Assembly: GCF_032062135.1 (NCBI RefSeq)
Contig: NC_092862.1
Location: 63,391,833-63,455,832 of the forward strand
Length of the DNA stretch: 64,000 nt
From: Pyxicephalus adspersus
Lineage: Eukaryota; Chordata; Amphibia; Anura; Pyxicephalidae
Direction: 5' to 3'
Part shown: positions 36,689-42,966 of the stretch, piece after piece
Layout: every line of letters starts with the position of its first letter
Position numbering within the stretch: position 1 is the stretch's first letter
Translations under genes and position numbers: made by a program
Notes under the pieces: model-generated
Database searches by the model: none
What the model was told of the DNA's origin: nothing
The model's input: the letters and a program-made list of their open reading frames with translations, nothing else

Positions 36689-36814
36689 TTGTATCTATAC
36701 ATATTTAAATATGAACATACCAGCTTGAGAATCTTCTTCATTCACTTGTTGTCCTTTTAATATGTGTGTAAGTACTGTGAACACAAAAACTTGTAATGCC
36801 CAAGAAGGTTTCAT
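1..36814 (-). CDS. COL21A1-like: FACIT-like collagen alpha chain, COL21A1-like (gene 1, 3' part beyond window)
   Basis: This is the coding span of gene 1, read from 36814 down to the left edge. It encodes a secreted collagen chain with a signal peptide, a vWA domain, a TSPN/laminin-G-like domain and then a Gly-X-Y triple helix, expected to act in extracellular matrix. Twenty-five coding exons, each with GT/AG borders, join in consistent phase (about 736 codons visible); collagen exons are 33, 36, 45, 54 or 72 bp. Only collagens XXI and XXII are known to have this vWA-TSPN-collagen order without fibronectin repeats. Remembered COL21A1 motifs shared here include [25 protein letters not shown] and YCDPEQ. 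The Gly-X-Y exons do not visibly follow human COL21A1, so this may be a paralogue rather than the orthologue. The C-terminal helix and stop lie outside the window. Confidence 0.9.
180..212 (-). CDS. COL21A1-like: Gene 1 collagen exon (33 bp)
   Basis: The exon encodes [11 protein letters not shown]. Its length is 11 codons, so it ends at an X position and the next exon must begin with Y if the repeat is unbroken. The apparent next exon at the window edge instead begins with Gly, which would give a one-residue imperfection. Acceptor CATGTAG, donor GAG|GTACTG. Confidence 0.83.
300..344 (-). CDS. COL21A1-like: Gene 1 collagen exon (45 bp)
   Basis: The exon encodes [15 protein letters not shown]. 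Acceptor TTTGCTGCAG, donor AGG|GTAACA. Confidence 0.9.
727..904. mobile_element. MITE with 19-bp terminal inverted repeats
   Basis: The ends AAAGGGTCCATTCACACCA and (reverse complement of the right end) AAAGGGTTTATTCACACCA match at 17 of 19 positions, enclosing 178 bp with no coding potential. It sits in an intron of gene 1. Confidence 0.6.
1167..1202 (-). CDS. COL21A1-like: Gene 1 collagen exon (36 bp)
   Basis: The exon encodes [12 protein letters not shown], an acidic segment. Acceptor CTTTTTAG, donor CAG|GTAAGA. Confidence 0.88.
1349..1420 (-). CDS. COL21A1-like: Gene 1 collagen exon (72 bp)
   Basis: The exon encodes eight Gly-X-Y triplets, from [13 protein letters not shown] to GIQGPKGHK. 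Acceptor CTTTTCAG, donor AAG|GTAATT. Confidence 0.9.
2040..2214 (+). mobile_element. L2-like LINE 3' tail, truncated
   Basis: The phrase TGTGTCACTGTCTG... through ATATGTTGGCGCTATGTAAAT to an (ATT/AAT)n tail matches the 3' ends of the fuller copies at 24.0, 35.8 and 47.0 kb. It lies antisense in an intron of gene 1. Only the 3' end remains. Confidence 0.75.
2437..2490 (-). CDS. COL21A1-like: Gene 1 collagen exon (54 bp)
   Basis: The exon encodes [18 protein letters not shown]. Acceptor GAAATTTAG, donor AAA|GTAAGT. Confidence 0.9.
2563..2616 (-). CDS. COL21A1-like: Gene 1 collagen exon (54 bp)
   Basis: The exon encodes [18 protein letters not shown]. Acceptor TTTTTTAAG, donor AAG|GTAACT. The intron to the next exon is only about 70 bp. 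Confidence 0.9.
3474..3527 (-). CDS. COL21A1-like: Gene 1 collagen exon (54 bp)
   Basis: The exon encodes [18 protein letters not shown]. Acceptor CAATTTCAG, donor AAG|GTAAGA. Confidence 0.9.
4015..4059 (-). CDS. COL21A1-like: Gene 1 collagen exon (45 bp)
   Basis: The exon encodes [15 protein letters not shown]. Acceptor ATTTACAG, donor AAG|GTAATC. Confidence 0.9.
4602..4655 (-). CDS. COL21A1-like: Gene 1 collagen exon (54 bp)
   Basis: The exon encodes [18 protein letters not shown]. Acceptor AATTTGCAG, donor CCG|GTAAGA. Confidence 0.9.
5101..5154 (-). CDS. COL21A1-like: Gene 1 collagen exon (54 bp)
   Basis: The exon encodes [18 protein letters not shown]. Acceptor CTGTTTTAG, donor AAG|GTACAT. 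It carries an unusual [10 protein letters not shown] run, and NGT forms a sequon-like motif inside the helix. Confidence 0.9.
6593..6646 (-). CDS. COL21A1-like: Gene 1 collagen exon (54 bp)
   Basis: The exon encodes [18 protein letters not shown]. Acceptor is a T run ending TTTAG, donor TCA|GTAAGT. GSKGER is a possible collagen-type cell-binding or charged segment (inference only). Confidence 0.9.
7258..7311 (-). CDS. COL21A1-like: Gene 1 collagen exon (54 bp)
   Basis: The exon encodes [18 protein letters not shown]. Acceptor ATAATAG with a weak pyrimidine tract, donor AAG|GTAAGG. Confidence 0.88.
7618..7662 (-). CDS. COL21A1-like: Gene 1 collagen exon (45 bp)
   Basis: The exon encodes [15 protein letters not shown]. 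Acceptor TTTTTTTTCAG, donor AAG|GTATAT. Confidence 0.9.
7769..8908. mobile_element. TTAA-flanked DNA transposon (piggyBac or Kolobok type), non-autonomous
   Basis: Both ends are TTAA followed by an inverted CCTCCTGGGCG / CGACCTGGGCG terminal repeat, the target preference of piggyBac and Kolobok elements. Inside are two related units (around 8150-8290 and 8550-8690), each holding a GAATCCAATACAAA core followed by GC-rich DNA, so it may be composite. A perfect 17-bp hairpin lies at 8759-8794. Related copies are at 35886 and 59395. No transposase ORF is visible. Confidence 0.65.
9559..9612 (-). CDS. COL21A1-like: Gene 1 collagen exon (54 bp)
   Basis: The exon encodes [18 protein letters not shown]. 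Acceptor CTTTCATTCAG, donor CAG|GTAAAA. Confidence 0.9.
10142..10186 (-). CDS. COL21A1-like: Gene 1 collagen exon (45 bp)
   Basis: The exon encodes [15 protein letters not shown], five Gly-X-Y triplets. Acceptor TTTTTCCAG. The donor AGG|GTTTGT is weaker than its neighbours, so this exon may be spliced less efficiently. Confidence 0.87.
10487..10703. mobile_element. Fold-back MITE, copy 1
   Basis: A long imperfect palindrome: TTTATTAAAGCTCTTCAAGG...GGAGAGG on the left is mirrored by CTCTCCAGACTTGGAGAGC TTTATTAAAT on the right, with ATGATCCAGCA / TGCTGGATCACC arms and a central TTTGCTATTTGTTAGCAAA. It belongs to the same family as the copies at 42772 and 54335. It lies in an intron of gene 1. 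Confidence 0.7.
11440..12905 (+). pseudogene. CR1-type non-LTR retrotransposon remnant (reverse transcriptase and 3' end)
   Basis: Broken frames on the plus strand carry RT landmarks in the right order: [32 protein letters not shown]-like (with changes), an FADDTK box shifted out of frame near 11880, [56 protein letters not shown] and RTRGHSLCL, ending TGWY-like text and the 3' UTR. The part between the WL.R motif and FADD is deleted. Stops and frameshifts show it is dead. The 3' end (TGGTTGAACTTGATG ... CTATGAAACTATG) is the same tail seen reversed at 21203. Antisense to gene 1. Confidence 0.88.
13285..13325 (+). repeat. CTGAGGAAGCC...GGC repeat motif
   Basis: CCCTGAGGAAGCCTTCTAGGCAAAATGCAAC resembles a motif common in anuran dispersed repeats and possibly derived from a hammerhead-type core. 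A similar stretch is at 63537. Neither parent element can be delimited. Confidence 0.35.
14356..14409 (-). CDS. COL21A1-like: Gene 1 collagen exon (54 bp)
   Basis: The exon encodes [18 protein letters not shown], six perfect Gly-X-Y triplets. Acceptor CCCATAG, donor CCT|GTAAGT. Confidence 0.9.
14490..14775. mobile_element. Degenerate hAT-like MITE
   Basis: The right part (GTCGTTTGAAAGGATCG ... AGATCTTTTCCAACGAC) is related in wording to the MITE at 28390 (GATCTTTCATGATTG, GTTGGAAA). Ends are blurred, so the limits are approximate. Confidence 0.35.
15601..15681 (-). CDS. COL21A1-like: Gene 1 coding exon 8: Cys linker and start of collagen helix
   Basis: This 81-bp phase-0 exon reads [16 protein letters not shown] and then Gly-X-Y triplets ending GSPGKPGPD. 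Three cysteines precede the helix, as in the linker of FACIT-like chains. These could form the interchain bonds that register three chains (inference). Acceptor is TTTATAG, donor GAT|GTAAGT. Confidence 0.88.
15884..15895 (-). CDS. COL21A1-like: Gene 1 coding exon 7: 12-bp microexon
   Basis: Between a strong acceptor (long T/C run ending TTTACAG) and a consensus donor (AAGG|GTAAGT) lie twelve bases in phase 0 encoding Asn-Asp-Pro-Arg. It falls in the variable linker between the TSPN domain and the collagen helix, so inclusion or skipping would not disturb the frame. It would be missed by ORF-based gene finders. Confidence 0.7.
16045..16122 (-). CDS. COL21A1-like: Gene 1 coding exon 6: end of TSPN domain
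   Basis: This 78-bp phase-0 exon reads [20 protein letters not shown] and then CEIYTV. The [19 protein letters not shown] block is the last beta strand and the Cys pair that close the TSPN domain. Acceptor is ATATTTAG, donor GTT|GTAAGT. In other collagens the same block is followed by a short variable linker, supplied here by the microexon and the next exon. Confidence 0.92.
17055..17228 (-). CDS. COL21A1-like: Gene 1 coding exon 5: TSPN/laminin-G-like domain
   Basis: This 174-bp phase-0 exon begins [20 protein letters not shown] and continues with [27 protein letters not shown] and ends DESLT. The LFDxxWHQ motif followed by a xLFLDD strand is the classic middle of a TSPN/LamG jelly roll. 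Acceptor is TTTTTATGCAG, donor CG|GTAGGT. Confidence 0.92.
18691..18916 (-). CDS. COL21A1-like: Gene 1 coding exon 4: TSPN/laminin-G-like domain
   Basis: This 226-bp exon completes the Arg of ENTR and continues [20 protein letters not shown], then a tryptophan-containing DLWRIQ strand and a [12 protein letters not shown] strand, ending [19 protein letters not shown] and WRI are conserved TSPN motifs. Acceptor is CTCAACAG, donor AAAG|GTAAG, phase 2 in and 0 out. A (TA)n tract lies in the intron just upstream at 18963-18991. Confidence 0.92.
18963..18991. repeat. (TA)n microsatellite
   Basis: An uninterrupted run of alternating T and A, 29 bp long, in an intron just upstream of the TSPN exon at 18691-18916. 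Confidence 0.95.
19885..20225 (-). mobile_element. tRNA-derived SINE-like repeat
   Basis: The plus strand reads GCGCTTTACAAAGTC, AATCTAATGCCCCTACC, AGGTTTTTGGAAAGAAACC, GGGAGAACATGTAAACTC and GAGATTCAAACCTGGGACC. The last is the complement of a tRNA B-box-like GGTTTGAATC, so the element points to the minus strand. It is a widely dispersed fish and amphibian repeat type. Confidence 0.6.
20480..20645 (-). CDS. COL21A1-like: Gene 1 coding exon 3: vWA-TSPN linker and start of TSPN domain
   Basis: This 166-bp exon (acceptor CTCTCTCAG, donor AG|GTATGT, phase 1 in and 2 out) reads [20 protein letters not shown] and continues into a beta-rich stretch ending ENTR. The [13 protein letters not shown] block is the start of the thrombospondin-N-terminal-like domain and is the strongest single pointer to collagen XXI. 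It is separated from the vWA exon by an intron of about 11.4 kb filled with repeats. Confidence 0.9.
21203..21440 (-). mobile_element. CR1-type LINE 3' end, minus orientation
   Basis: ATAGTTACATAGGTTGAAAA, CAAGTCCATCAAGTTCAACC, ATATCCCAGATAAAAAACCC and the following text are the reverse complement of the tail at 12700-12905. Only the 3' end survives. It abuts the L2-like element on its right. Confidence 0.75.
22010..24053 (+). pseudogene. L2-type non-LTR retrotransposon remnant
   Basis: Plus-strand frames hold, in order, [44 protein letters not shown] then [38 protein letters not shown] and LNLDKTEL, followed by frame-broken C-terminal text. These are the RT domains of L2-type elements. YADD is intact but stops and frameshifts lie on both sides, so it cannot work. 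The 3' end is GATTGTAAGCTCTTCGGGGC ... ATGTTGGCGCTTTATAAATC with an (AAT)n-like tail. Antisense within the intron between coding exons 2 and 3 of gene 1. Confidence 0.88.
24824..25545 (-). repeat. 0.7-kb dispersed repeat, inverted partner A
   Basis: This stretch is the reverse complement, with scattered differences, of 34384-35123. Shared text includes AGCCAATCACAGAGCACTAG (present twice inside), AGGGAATGAGTAAGGGGTTT, GGAGATCTGGGAGTCTCC, TTGAGTTCAATGGGAGCG and GTTAAACGCTGGGGAAACAG. No coding potential was seen. The family is unknown to me. Confidence 0.75.
26543..26826. mobile_element. hAT-like MITE
   Basis: Left end AGCCCTGTACAGACGTTAGAT and reversed right end GAGCTTTGTACACATGACAGAT form imperfect terminal inverted repeats; the interior shares CAATCTTTCATGATCG with the MITE at 28390. 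Non-coding. Confidence 0.55.
27062..27267. mobile_element. hAT MITE with perfect 8-bp target duplication
   Basis: The ends CAGGGGTCGGCAAAGTT and (reversed) CAGGGGTCGGCAAACTC are typical hAT termini. The flanks are an exact 8-bp duplication CTCTACTG (27054-27061 and 27268-27275). It is 206 bp long and non-coding. Confidence 0.85.
27578..27960. mobile_element. hAT-like element, left end only (right limit uncertain)
   Basis: CAGGGGTCAGCAACCTTTTG followed by GAGCCAAAAATT and AAAGAGCCGCAAAA is a hAT-like left terminus. No matching right end was found before the MITE at 27962, which may have cut it. Confidence 0.4.
27962..28389. mobile_element. ACGATCG-rich MITE, copy 1
   Basis: Terminal inverted repeats TAAGCTACGTACACACTTCC and (reversed) TAAAGCTGCATACACACTTCC enclose about 390 bp packed with CGAACGATCG, ACGATCGT and CGTTCGTT words, i.e. 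many self-complementary CpG-containing motifs. A second copy starts at 63862. No protein is credible although frames stay open on both strands because CGA/CGT words avoid stops. Confidence 0.75.
28390..28681. mobile_element. hAT-like MITE with GGCTRYGTACACACGT ends
   Basis: Left end GGCTGTGTACACACGT and reversed right end GGCTACGTACACACGT are nearly identical inverted repeats. It directly abuts the MITE at 27962. A run of 16 G lies at 28495-28510. Confidence 0.7.
28690..32070. other. Intron sequence between coding exons 2 and 3 of gene 1
   Basis: Apart from the GC-rich MITE at 30123-30430 I recognise nothing here. Short open frames on either strand lack motifs, and the base composition is ordinary AT-rich intron. 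Confidence 0.6.
30123..30430. mobile_element. hAT-like MITE, GC-rich
   Basis: Left end CAGAGGTCCCCAACC and reversed right end CAGTAGTCCCTAATC are hAT-like; flanks CTCTAAAA and CTCTAGAC could be a decayed 8-bp duplication. The GC-rich interior keeps several frames open but shows no protein motif. Confidence 0.6.
32071..32631 (-). CDS. COL21A1-like: Gene 1 coding exon 2: complete von Willebrand factor A domain
   Basis: A single 561-bp exon encodes a whole vWA domain, with acceptor TTAACAG and donor G|GTAATG. It begins [20 protein letters not shown]. The metal-ion-dependent adhesion site is intact: D-x-S-x-S in DGSWSVG, the Thr of GGNTQTG and the Asp of [10 protein letters not shown]. Sequons NIT and NLT are present. 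The exon closes with MQQKICE, whose Cys probably pairs with that of GCRTA at the domain start. vWA domains of FACIT-like collagens bind matrix or cell partners. A one-exon vWA that runs directly into CPTRIPVA on the next exon is the collagen XXI arrangement. Confidence 0.93.
34384..35123 (+). repeat. 0.7-kb dispersed repeat, inverted partner B
   Basis: Reverse-oriented partner of 24824-25545: TGTTTCCCCAGCGTTTAACC at the left, GGAGACTCCCAGATCTCC in the middle and TAGTGCTCTGTGATTGGCTG twice near the right. Together the pair could form a long hairpin in the gene 1 pre-mRNA. Confidence 0.75.
35219..35310. repeat. Inverted repeat with 36-bp arms
   Basis: Left arm starts CTGATCACTCGCGCAGCCCT and the right arm reversed starts CTGATCACTCCCGCAGCCCT; arms agree at 35 of 36 positions around a 20-bp AT-rich loop. 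It ends exactly where the L2-like remnant begins. Confidence 0.8.
35311..36110 (+). pseudogene. L2-type LINE 3' remnant carrying a nested TTAA element
   Basis: The plus frame reads [16 protein letters not shown] and [10 protein letters not shown], the C-terminal text after the RT domain of L2-like elements, then the usual GATTGTAAGCTCTTTTGG tail. The tail is split at 35886-36065 by an inserted TTAA-type MITE and resumes as an (AATAAT)n tract. Antisense in the intron between coding exons 1 and 2 of gene 1. Confidence 0.8.
35886..36065. mobile_element. TTAA-flanked MITE nested in LINE tail
   Basis: TTAACCACCTAGCCG on the left and reversed TTAACCACCTGAGCG on the right give TTAA target duplications and inverted ends. 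Its right part (TTTCATGAAAAACAGTGGAT, TTTTGGTACAGAAATCTAGA) is the reverse complement of the left part of the element at 7769, so they are one family. Confidence 0.8.
36111..36590. mobile_element. Tc1/mariner-like (pogo/Tigger type) MITE, copy 1
   Basis: The ends CAAGTAATCCCCGGGTTAC and reversed CAGGTAGTCCCTGAGTTAGG are flanked by TA on both sides, the mariner-class target duplication. The second copy is at 56310. Non-coding. Confidence 0.65.
36648..36686. repeat. (TA)n microsatellite
   Basis: Uninterrupted alternating T/A run of 39 bp about 35 bp downstream (in transcript direction) of the signal-peptide exon donor. Confidence 0.95.
36721..36814 (-). CDS. COL21A1-like: Gene 1 coding exon 1: start codon and signal peptide
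   Basis: The ATG at 36814 opens 31 codons starting [20 protein letters not shown], then a [11 protein letters not shown] stretch. This is a short basic start, a hydrophobic core and a polar region, as in a cleaved secretory signal peptide. The exon ends G|GTATGT, phase 1, matching the GT start of the vWA exon. The acceptor is TTTTAG just upstream of the start codon. Confidence 0.8.
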
Positions 36815-36829
36815 TTTGCAAACTGAAGC

Positions 36830-39800
36830 AATCTAAAACAGAAAACAACATATATATAGCATTATATCTTTTAAGAAAATATCATTGAACTATACTAATT
36901 TTATGATAGGACGTTTGGGAAATCAGACATTGCATTTTTGGTTGGGTGGTAGATCAGCAACACCTAAGTTACTACTTTTGTCAAGTTTCAGCTTTGGACA
37001 CTACCATAGATGAGTACCAACAAAGTATGCCTATAAGTTAAATTGATGTGTTCATCACCTTCGCTGCTCTTTCAGCTACATAATCCACCAGTTTATAGGA
37101 TCTTGTTTTGTTTTCTCTTTTCTTGTTATATGTGTACTCGTCTGATTTGAGTAAAGCACAGCAGTCAATATCCACCTTCTGTATCATAATTTGTCATTAG
37201 GTTTATAGCTACAGTTCTCAGCAAATAATACATCAGTGATTATAGTAGATAGGACTATAGATAAATCCCTTTAAATCATCACGAAAACCTCTGTACAATA
37301 ATTACCTGTGTTTGATGATACAAAAGAATGCTTTGGGTCAAATAATTGAAGTTACATCTTATTTTTACAAAGAACCTATGATTTATTGTCTTTGCAATGA
37401 ATGAGCACCAATTGCCTAAGGTAAGGGATTTACCAGACTGCAGTTCCCAAAAACCAGGAGAACTTTAAAAATGAAAAAGCCTTGCCCTCAGTCTATGCTG
37501 ATTTATTGTTAAGGTTGGGAGGTCAGTTCTATTCACCCTTTCAAGTCACCTGGGCCATGTATCACCTTTACCTGTATCTACTTAGACATCTGGTCATTTG
37601 AGGACTTTTGAAAATTGTTAGACACTTAACCTTAAAAAAGAATTTAACATTTAAAACCTTCAACTGGTCTTTTAGGCAAAATATGTAAAAGTTGGTATGG
37701 TTTGGAATAACCTTTTTCGCTTTTCTACGGTATTTTTTTTTTATTATTAGTGAAATTAAAGTGATCAAACTTTTTGATGTACATATAATTATATTTGCAG
37801 CCAACAAGGTAAACATAACTACAGTGGGCATTAATGTACCTGTACATCACTAGTCGTACAAAAAATTATTATCTTGATATGTAGTGTGTACTGTTATGTA
37901 TATACTATGTACTATGTACTGTTATGTAAATACTATGTACTGTGTTTTTCTTAAGGGTTTGTTTAGGGAAGCAGGTAAACCTGTTGAGTTTTGTACCATT
38001 TCACTGCTTAAAAAATTAAAAGGAGTCACCACGTTCTCTTTGAAACAAATGAAAGAATGTAAAAAGTATTTTCTGAAGGTTTTTTACAGACAGTGTGGTT
38101 ATGTTGCAGTTAACAAAGGTTGTTAGAACAACCGGGGTTGTGAGACACTGCATGCAGCATCTGATGAGTGGTGGGTCTACAGATAGGTCTATAGAGTTAA
38201 ATGAAAATGCTTTCTAAATCTCTGCTGTAAAGTTTTTAAGAATTTTAGGCATTTGAAAGGCATTTTTAATGCTCTGTGAAGAAATAAAAACAAATTATGT
38301 GTTTCCACTTGTTATACCCCCTCCAGTTCTTGTACATGAAAACCACAACACTAGAACCTGTAACCACACATGGACACTGAGTGGTTTAAATTGGGCACCC
38401 AGTAAACAGTAACTGCAATGTGACCACCCATGTGAACAAGCCCTCGGTGTTGATGATTAAGTTTAGGTAGGTGGTAACAACTGTATGGTTACCATCCCTA
38501 GGTGATCAATGCCAACTAATTTGCACCTGTGAGCAATGAGGAAGTGGTACTGACATGCATTCATGAGCATATCCTGGAAAGCTCTAGTTAACATTCTCAT
38601 AGTTAGTTGGGAATCTCTTGAAACAAAAGATTGTGGGTCACCTACTGTCCTTCAGAACAATCAGCCTCAGACTGGCCTGAGACAATGCATAGAGATTTTG
38701 AAAAACATCAACACATTTACACTGCCTTAAACCCGCTGCATAAACAAGGGTTTGAACTCACATTTGTGTTAATTATATTCAGGGCTTTGAAACATTGGAA
38801 TAACCACCAATCTAAGCAGAGCCTGGGCCTTAGTTAATTACTATATACACACAAGTGGTGGTGATAAAAAATGCCTATAAGCAGAGGCCCCAAAGGAGGA
38901 TGCTAATTTAGAAAAGCCAATAAGAAAAGCTACAGTATGAAATAATTTCTTCTCTATGTTTCTGTGCATGCTGCAAATATCTGTCAATCCTGCCAGTAAA
39001 ACCAAGGACATTTTGATAGGGTGAGAATGGTCATTCTTTCTCATTGTCACCCTTGCTGTTGCTGCAGTATTTAGATACTAGCACTGTATCTGCAGAAGCT
39101 TTAAGAAATGCTGTAAAAGCTCTGCTCAAGACTTCTCAACCCTCTTGTCTAGCATTTTGCAGGGGAAATCCAGTTTCCCAGTTGCATTTACTATAACAAC
39201 TTGCCGTGATCAATTCTGTTTATTACCTGAAATTAGATATCTGTAAGGTTTAGGATGACCCATCAGAAACCCAAGCTTTGCTTCCAGAAACATTATTTGC
39301 AATGTTATGATATAGGTGTACAATAGTAAAAATGCTGCAAAACCTACATGTGCAGCTCAGTGCAAGATGGCGGGATATATTGGGTAACCCAGCATCCCCT
39401 GGAGGTGCCAAGTCTGAATAATGTGCAGGAGTTATGTTCTCCTGACTTTGTCAGTCATGGTGGCTAAAGATCCAACACCAGAAAGAGGAGTGGAAGAAGA
39501 TGGCAGCATTCATGACAGAGCAAGGACAGGTAAGTGTATTTTTTTACAGAAAGGACATCTCTTGTCCCTTCTGTAATAAAGAACTTGCCTGGCCGCATTT
39601 TTTTTAAACTTAGTTCTGCCTTAATTGACCACTGATCTAGTATAGGAAAACGGAATTTGTTCAGATTGATTTTCTCAAAGTAGCAAGAAGGTTGACATTC
39701 AGGTTCTAGAACTATCATTCTGACATCTTATCTCCTGTCCTGCATGCTGGCTCCAGTAAATAATGAAACCTGGTGTGGAATGACAGCCACAACGCCTGCA

Positions 39801-40635
39801 TTAGGTTTGTATTGCCAGCTGCCATTGTTCCACACTCAGGCTGGCTTTAGACCTTTGCGGTCATTGTAGTGCAAGTACATACATTATGTCATTTTTTTAA
39901 TTTTTGTTTTGGGGTATGTTCCATTTGTTCCATTTGTTTTGGGGTCTGTTCCCTTATGGGTGACTTGCCTCTGTACATGTGGCGGGATGTCATTCATTCA
40001 GAATTGCACTCCACTACACATATTGCATGTTGCATAAAGTGTTGTATTGGCTAAAGTTACTGGGCTAACATGTAAAATTGGGCCCACATAGGTTCACATT
40101 AACTTCCATAAGTATACAACTTATACCATACTATACTCCAAGTACACTGAATATATACTAGCATATAATAAATGTATTTTTTCCTTTACAGCATAAACCT
40201 TTTTAGCATTTATACTTATATATATATATATCTATAATATAGAACACACAAACTCATTTTATAGTATTCCATTATCAATAACTGCAATACTTTTTAAATA
40301 AATAAATGTAATAGAACATATTTTTTTTCTTACAAAGCAGAAAATAAGTGACTGACAACATAAGCATTGCTAACTTCTTCCATGTACAAATTCCCTGCTC
40401 ACAAAATAAATATATCTATTTTGGAATAATCTCACTGTTCTGTTGTAGTACCCTACAATACTTGGACTTTAGCATTATACCAATTTAAGTTTACAAATTT
40501 AAAAATTATAGTATAGTAAACCAAAACCTTCCCTGCATAAAAATAAATAAATCACCCTGCACATTTGAAGAATAAAAATATTAACTTCATAATTTTTAAA
40601 GAATAATCATTACTAATGCCAATGAAATGACTTAC
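36830..40635. other. First intron of gene 1
   Basis: No exon, conserved motif or clear mobile element was found except the probable repeat at 39360-39625 and short TA-rich stretches. It may hold regulatory sequence that cannot be read without alignments. Confidence 0.5.
39360..39625. repeat. Probable dispersed frog repeat with TIR-like right end
   Basis: The right end TTTAAACTTAGTTCTGCCTTA resembles the ends of the element at 54245-54680 (TTTAGTTCCGCTTTA). The left limit is a guess. A minus frame is open here but contains no recognisable motif. Confidence 0.35.
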
Positions 40636-40800
40636 CTTTGTGAATGATCATGCACTGCCCTGGCACAGATGCTTATTCATTGCATAGTTGCAGTGTTGCT
40701 TGTAGGCTGAATACTACTGAGGCTGCTATATGAGTTTGTTCCAGCCACTGAATCTGACTTGCAGTTTAACTTCAGTGAATCAGTATATGCTAGAAGACCT
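40636..40800 (-). other. Probable 5' non-coding first exon of gene 1 (5' end approximate)
   Basis: A consensus splice donor (AAG|GTAAGT) lies with its last exon base at 40636. It is the best donor I found upstream of the coding start at 36814, whose exon begins just after a TTTTAG acceptor and therefore needs an upstream leader exon. A TATATAA-like stretch lies near 40910-40920 on the minus strand, so transcription could begin near 40800-40880, but the 5' end is a guess. The leader contains short upstream ATGs (ATGCAATGA and ATGAATAAG) followed by stops. Splicing to the signal-peptide exon is inferred. Confidence 0.4.
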
Positions 40801-42771
40801 CTTCAGTCATACATAAACAGACTGCCTAGACCTGTCTGATGTCACATGCTACAACTCATTTCAAACCCAGCCCACCATATAAATGTAGTAGCAAGGAAAT
40901 ACTGAAAAGATTATATATAAGGGTGACATAAACAAGACATACAGGACACAGAGCTAACAGTTGTTAGATAAAACACACAAAAAAGATTGTAAAAACTGAT
41001 AAGGTAATACATTTATAATTACAAACATGGGTTTATCTACCATTATTTCCTTGCATCACTGTGATTAGTGGATTCCAAATCATTCTAATGCAATTTCAAT
41101 TTTTGGCATTGCATTTTTGGAAAAACATTTTTTTAATTTGAAAATAAAAACAATAAAGTTTATTTACACATACCAATTACATAATCAATTATTCAAATGG
41201 GCCCATCTAAAGAAAATTTAGAAACAAAAAAAAGTGTGATTTATTATTCTGTATCAACAAGCCAATGGGCTAAATCAAAGCAAGAACTCTAATTGCCAAA
41301 GTGTGGTAAGACTTGTGAAGTTTAATTAGGTAAGGACTTACTATTGTTCCTATACAGCCCAGAAGAAGAATCTAAAGAAGAAGAAGAAAATAGTGAATGA
41401 GCCGACAGCACTAGACTGAATGTTAACAATGCAGCAGATGCTGTTTTTTTTAGTGTTGCAGTATGTATATTTTTATCTCTGATATGAGAGGATCCATCAT
41501 AAACTGACTAATTAAAATAGTTTATTTCTATGTTTTAATATTTTTAGTTCTTTTTTATTTTTATAAAATAGACATCTTTTAGAGGACCATACAGCATGCA
41601 TCTTTATCTAATAAAGGGTTCTTTCTTTTAAAAGAGGACCATGGAATTCCAGAAATGCAAGTAGAGCCAATCACCGCTATTAATTTAAAAAAACTCCATA
41701 AAACTGGTATTTTCTGTATTTCTGACATACTATGCTTTATTATGCACTTAGGTTTTTATGTGGAGGTGTCTAACTTAAGGACAGGACTTTCTTTCCGTTT
41801 TTCATAGCTGCCCCACTGATTACTGATAAGGAAATGAACAAGAAGAGACAGGAATGGTAAAGGAAGCACCGCAGATAAATAAACCAATAACAGGGAAATC
41901 CTTGCACTGCAGGTCCTCATTTACAGCTTTCTCTCCAGCATGGAGGCAAACAGAGTGAACTGTACAAGTGTGACAAACCTTGTGAGACTGCAAATGAGTG
42001 ACACAGTGCCTAGGATTACATTGCAATGCAGGTATACACTGAAATAAGGCACCTGATTAAGGGAAATAAACAACTACAATCATGTAATAAAGTAAGTACT
42101 TTTTGTGGAAATTGTTCACATTTTTGTCATCTTTCATGACCAGGAAGACATTAAATCTTCATTCAGTGCTTTAAGGTAATAGTGATAAACGCTTGAATAA
42201 ATGACGCATAAAATGTTCATGATGTATTAATTCCAATACTATCAATTAATTAAACACAGATTTGTCATATGTTTCAAGTCCATGAAATTAGAATCAGGCA
42301 TTAAAGATCGGGTGCAAATAATTAGGATCATCTAGGTTATGGTGTGCTTTTTGATATGTCAGTGTCTGGTGTAATCACCACATGATCAAGAATGCACAAA
42401 TACCCTCAGAAAAAAGGTTGTGAATGCCTATGAGACTGGCAAGGTTTTTTCATTTTTTTAAATCACTAATTTCAATGAAACAATCAAAAAGTGGCATCAC
42501 TTTAAACAGCTTAGATACAAATGTGGAACCATTTATCCAAAAAAAAGGACGGGTCAAAAACTGGACATGAAGATTTATGAACTAGTTTAGTTAAAGCCCT
42601 AATTTAAATCCCACTGAAATGTAGTGGGTTATATGGAACTTGCATTACATTCAAGAAAATGTCAAAGTTATAGACTGGTAGACAGTTATTCAAAATGCAC
42701 TGTTAGTATCTATTGATATTTTTGCTAACATTTTGAGATGTGCCCTATATGATAGCAAAACCTGTCTTTTT

Positions 42772-42966
42772 GGGCCTGATTTATTAAAGCTCTCCAAGGC
42801 TGGAGAGGATATACTTTCATTAGTCAAGTTGGGCGACCCATCAAACCTAGAAGTCATTTGCTAGCAAATGTTTTAAATCCTGTACCCGATCCATTTCAGG
42901 ATCACCCAGCTTCACTGATGAAAGTATATCTTTTGCAGCCTTGGAGAGCTTTATTAAATCAGGCCC
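42772..42966. mobile_element. Fold-back MITE, copy 2
   Basis: The cleanest copy: GGGCCTGATTTATTAAAGCT at the left and its near-perfect reverse complement at the right (about 30 bp of matching TIR), continuing as a palindrome through CTCTCCAAGGCTG, and a central TTTGCTAGCAAA. It lies between genes 1 and 2. Confidence 0.8.

Noticed and set aside
42280..42680. Possible degenerate Tc1/mariner transposase
   Set aside because: A few words hinted at one (an NPTEM-like string in a broken frame), but the order and spacing of transposase motifs could not be established.
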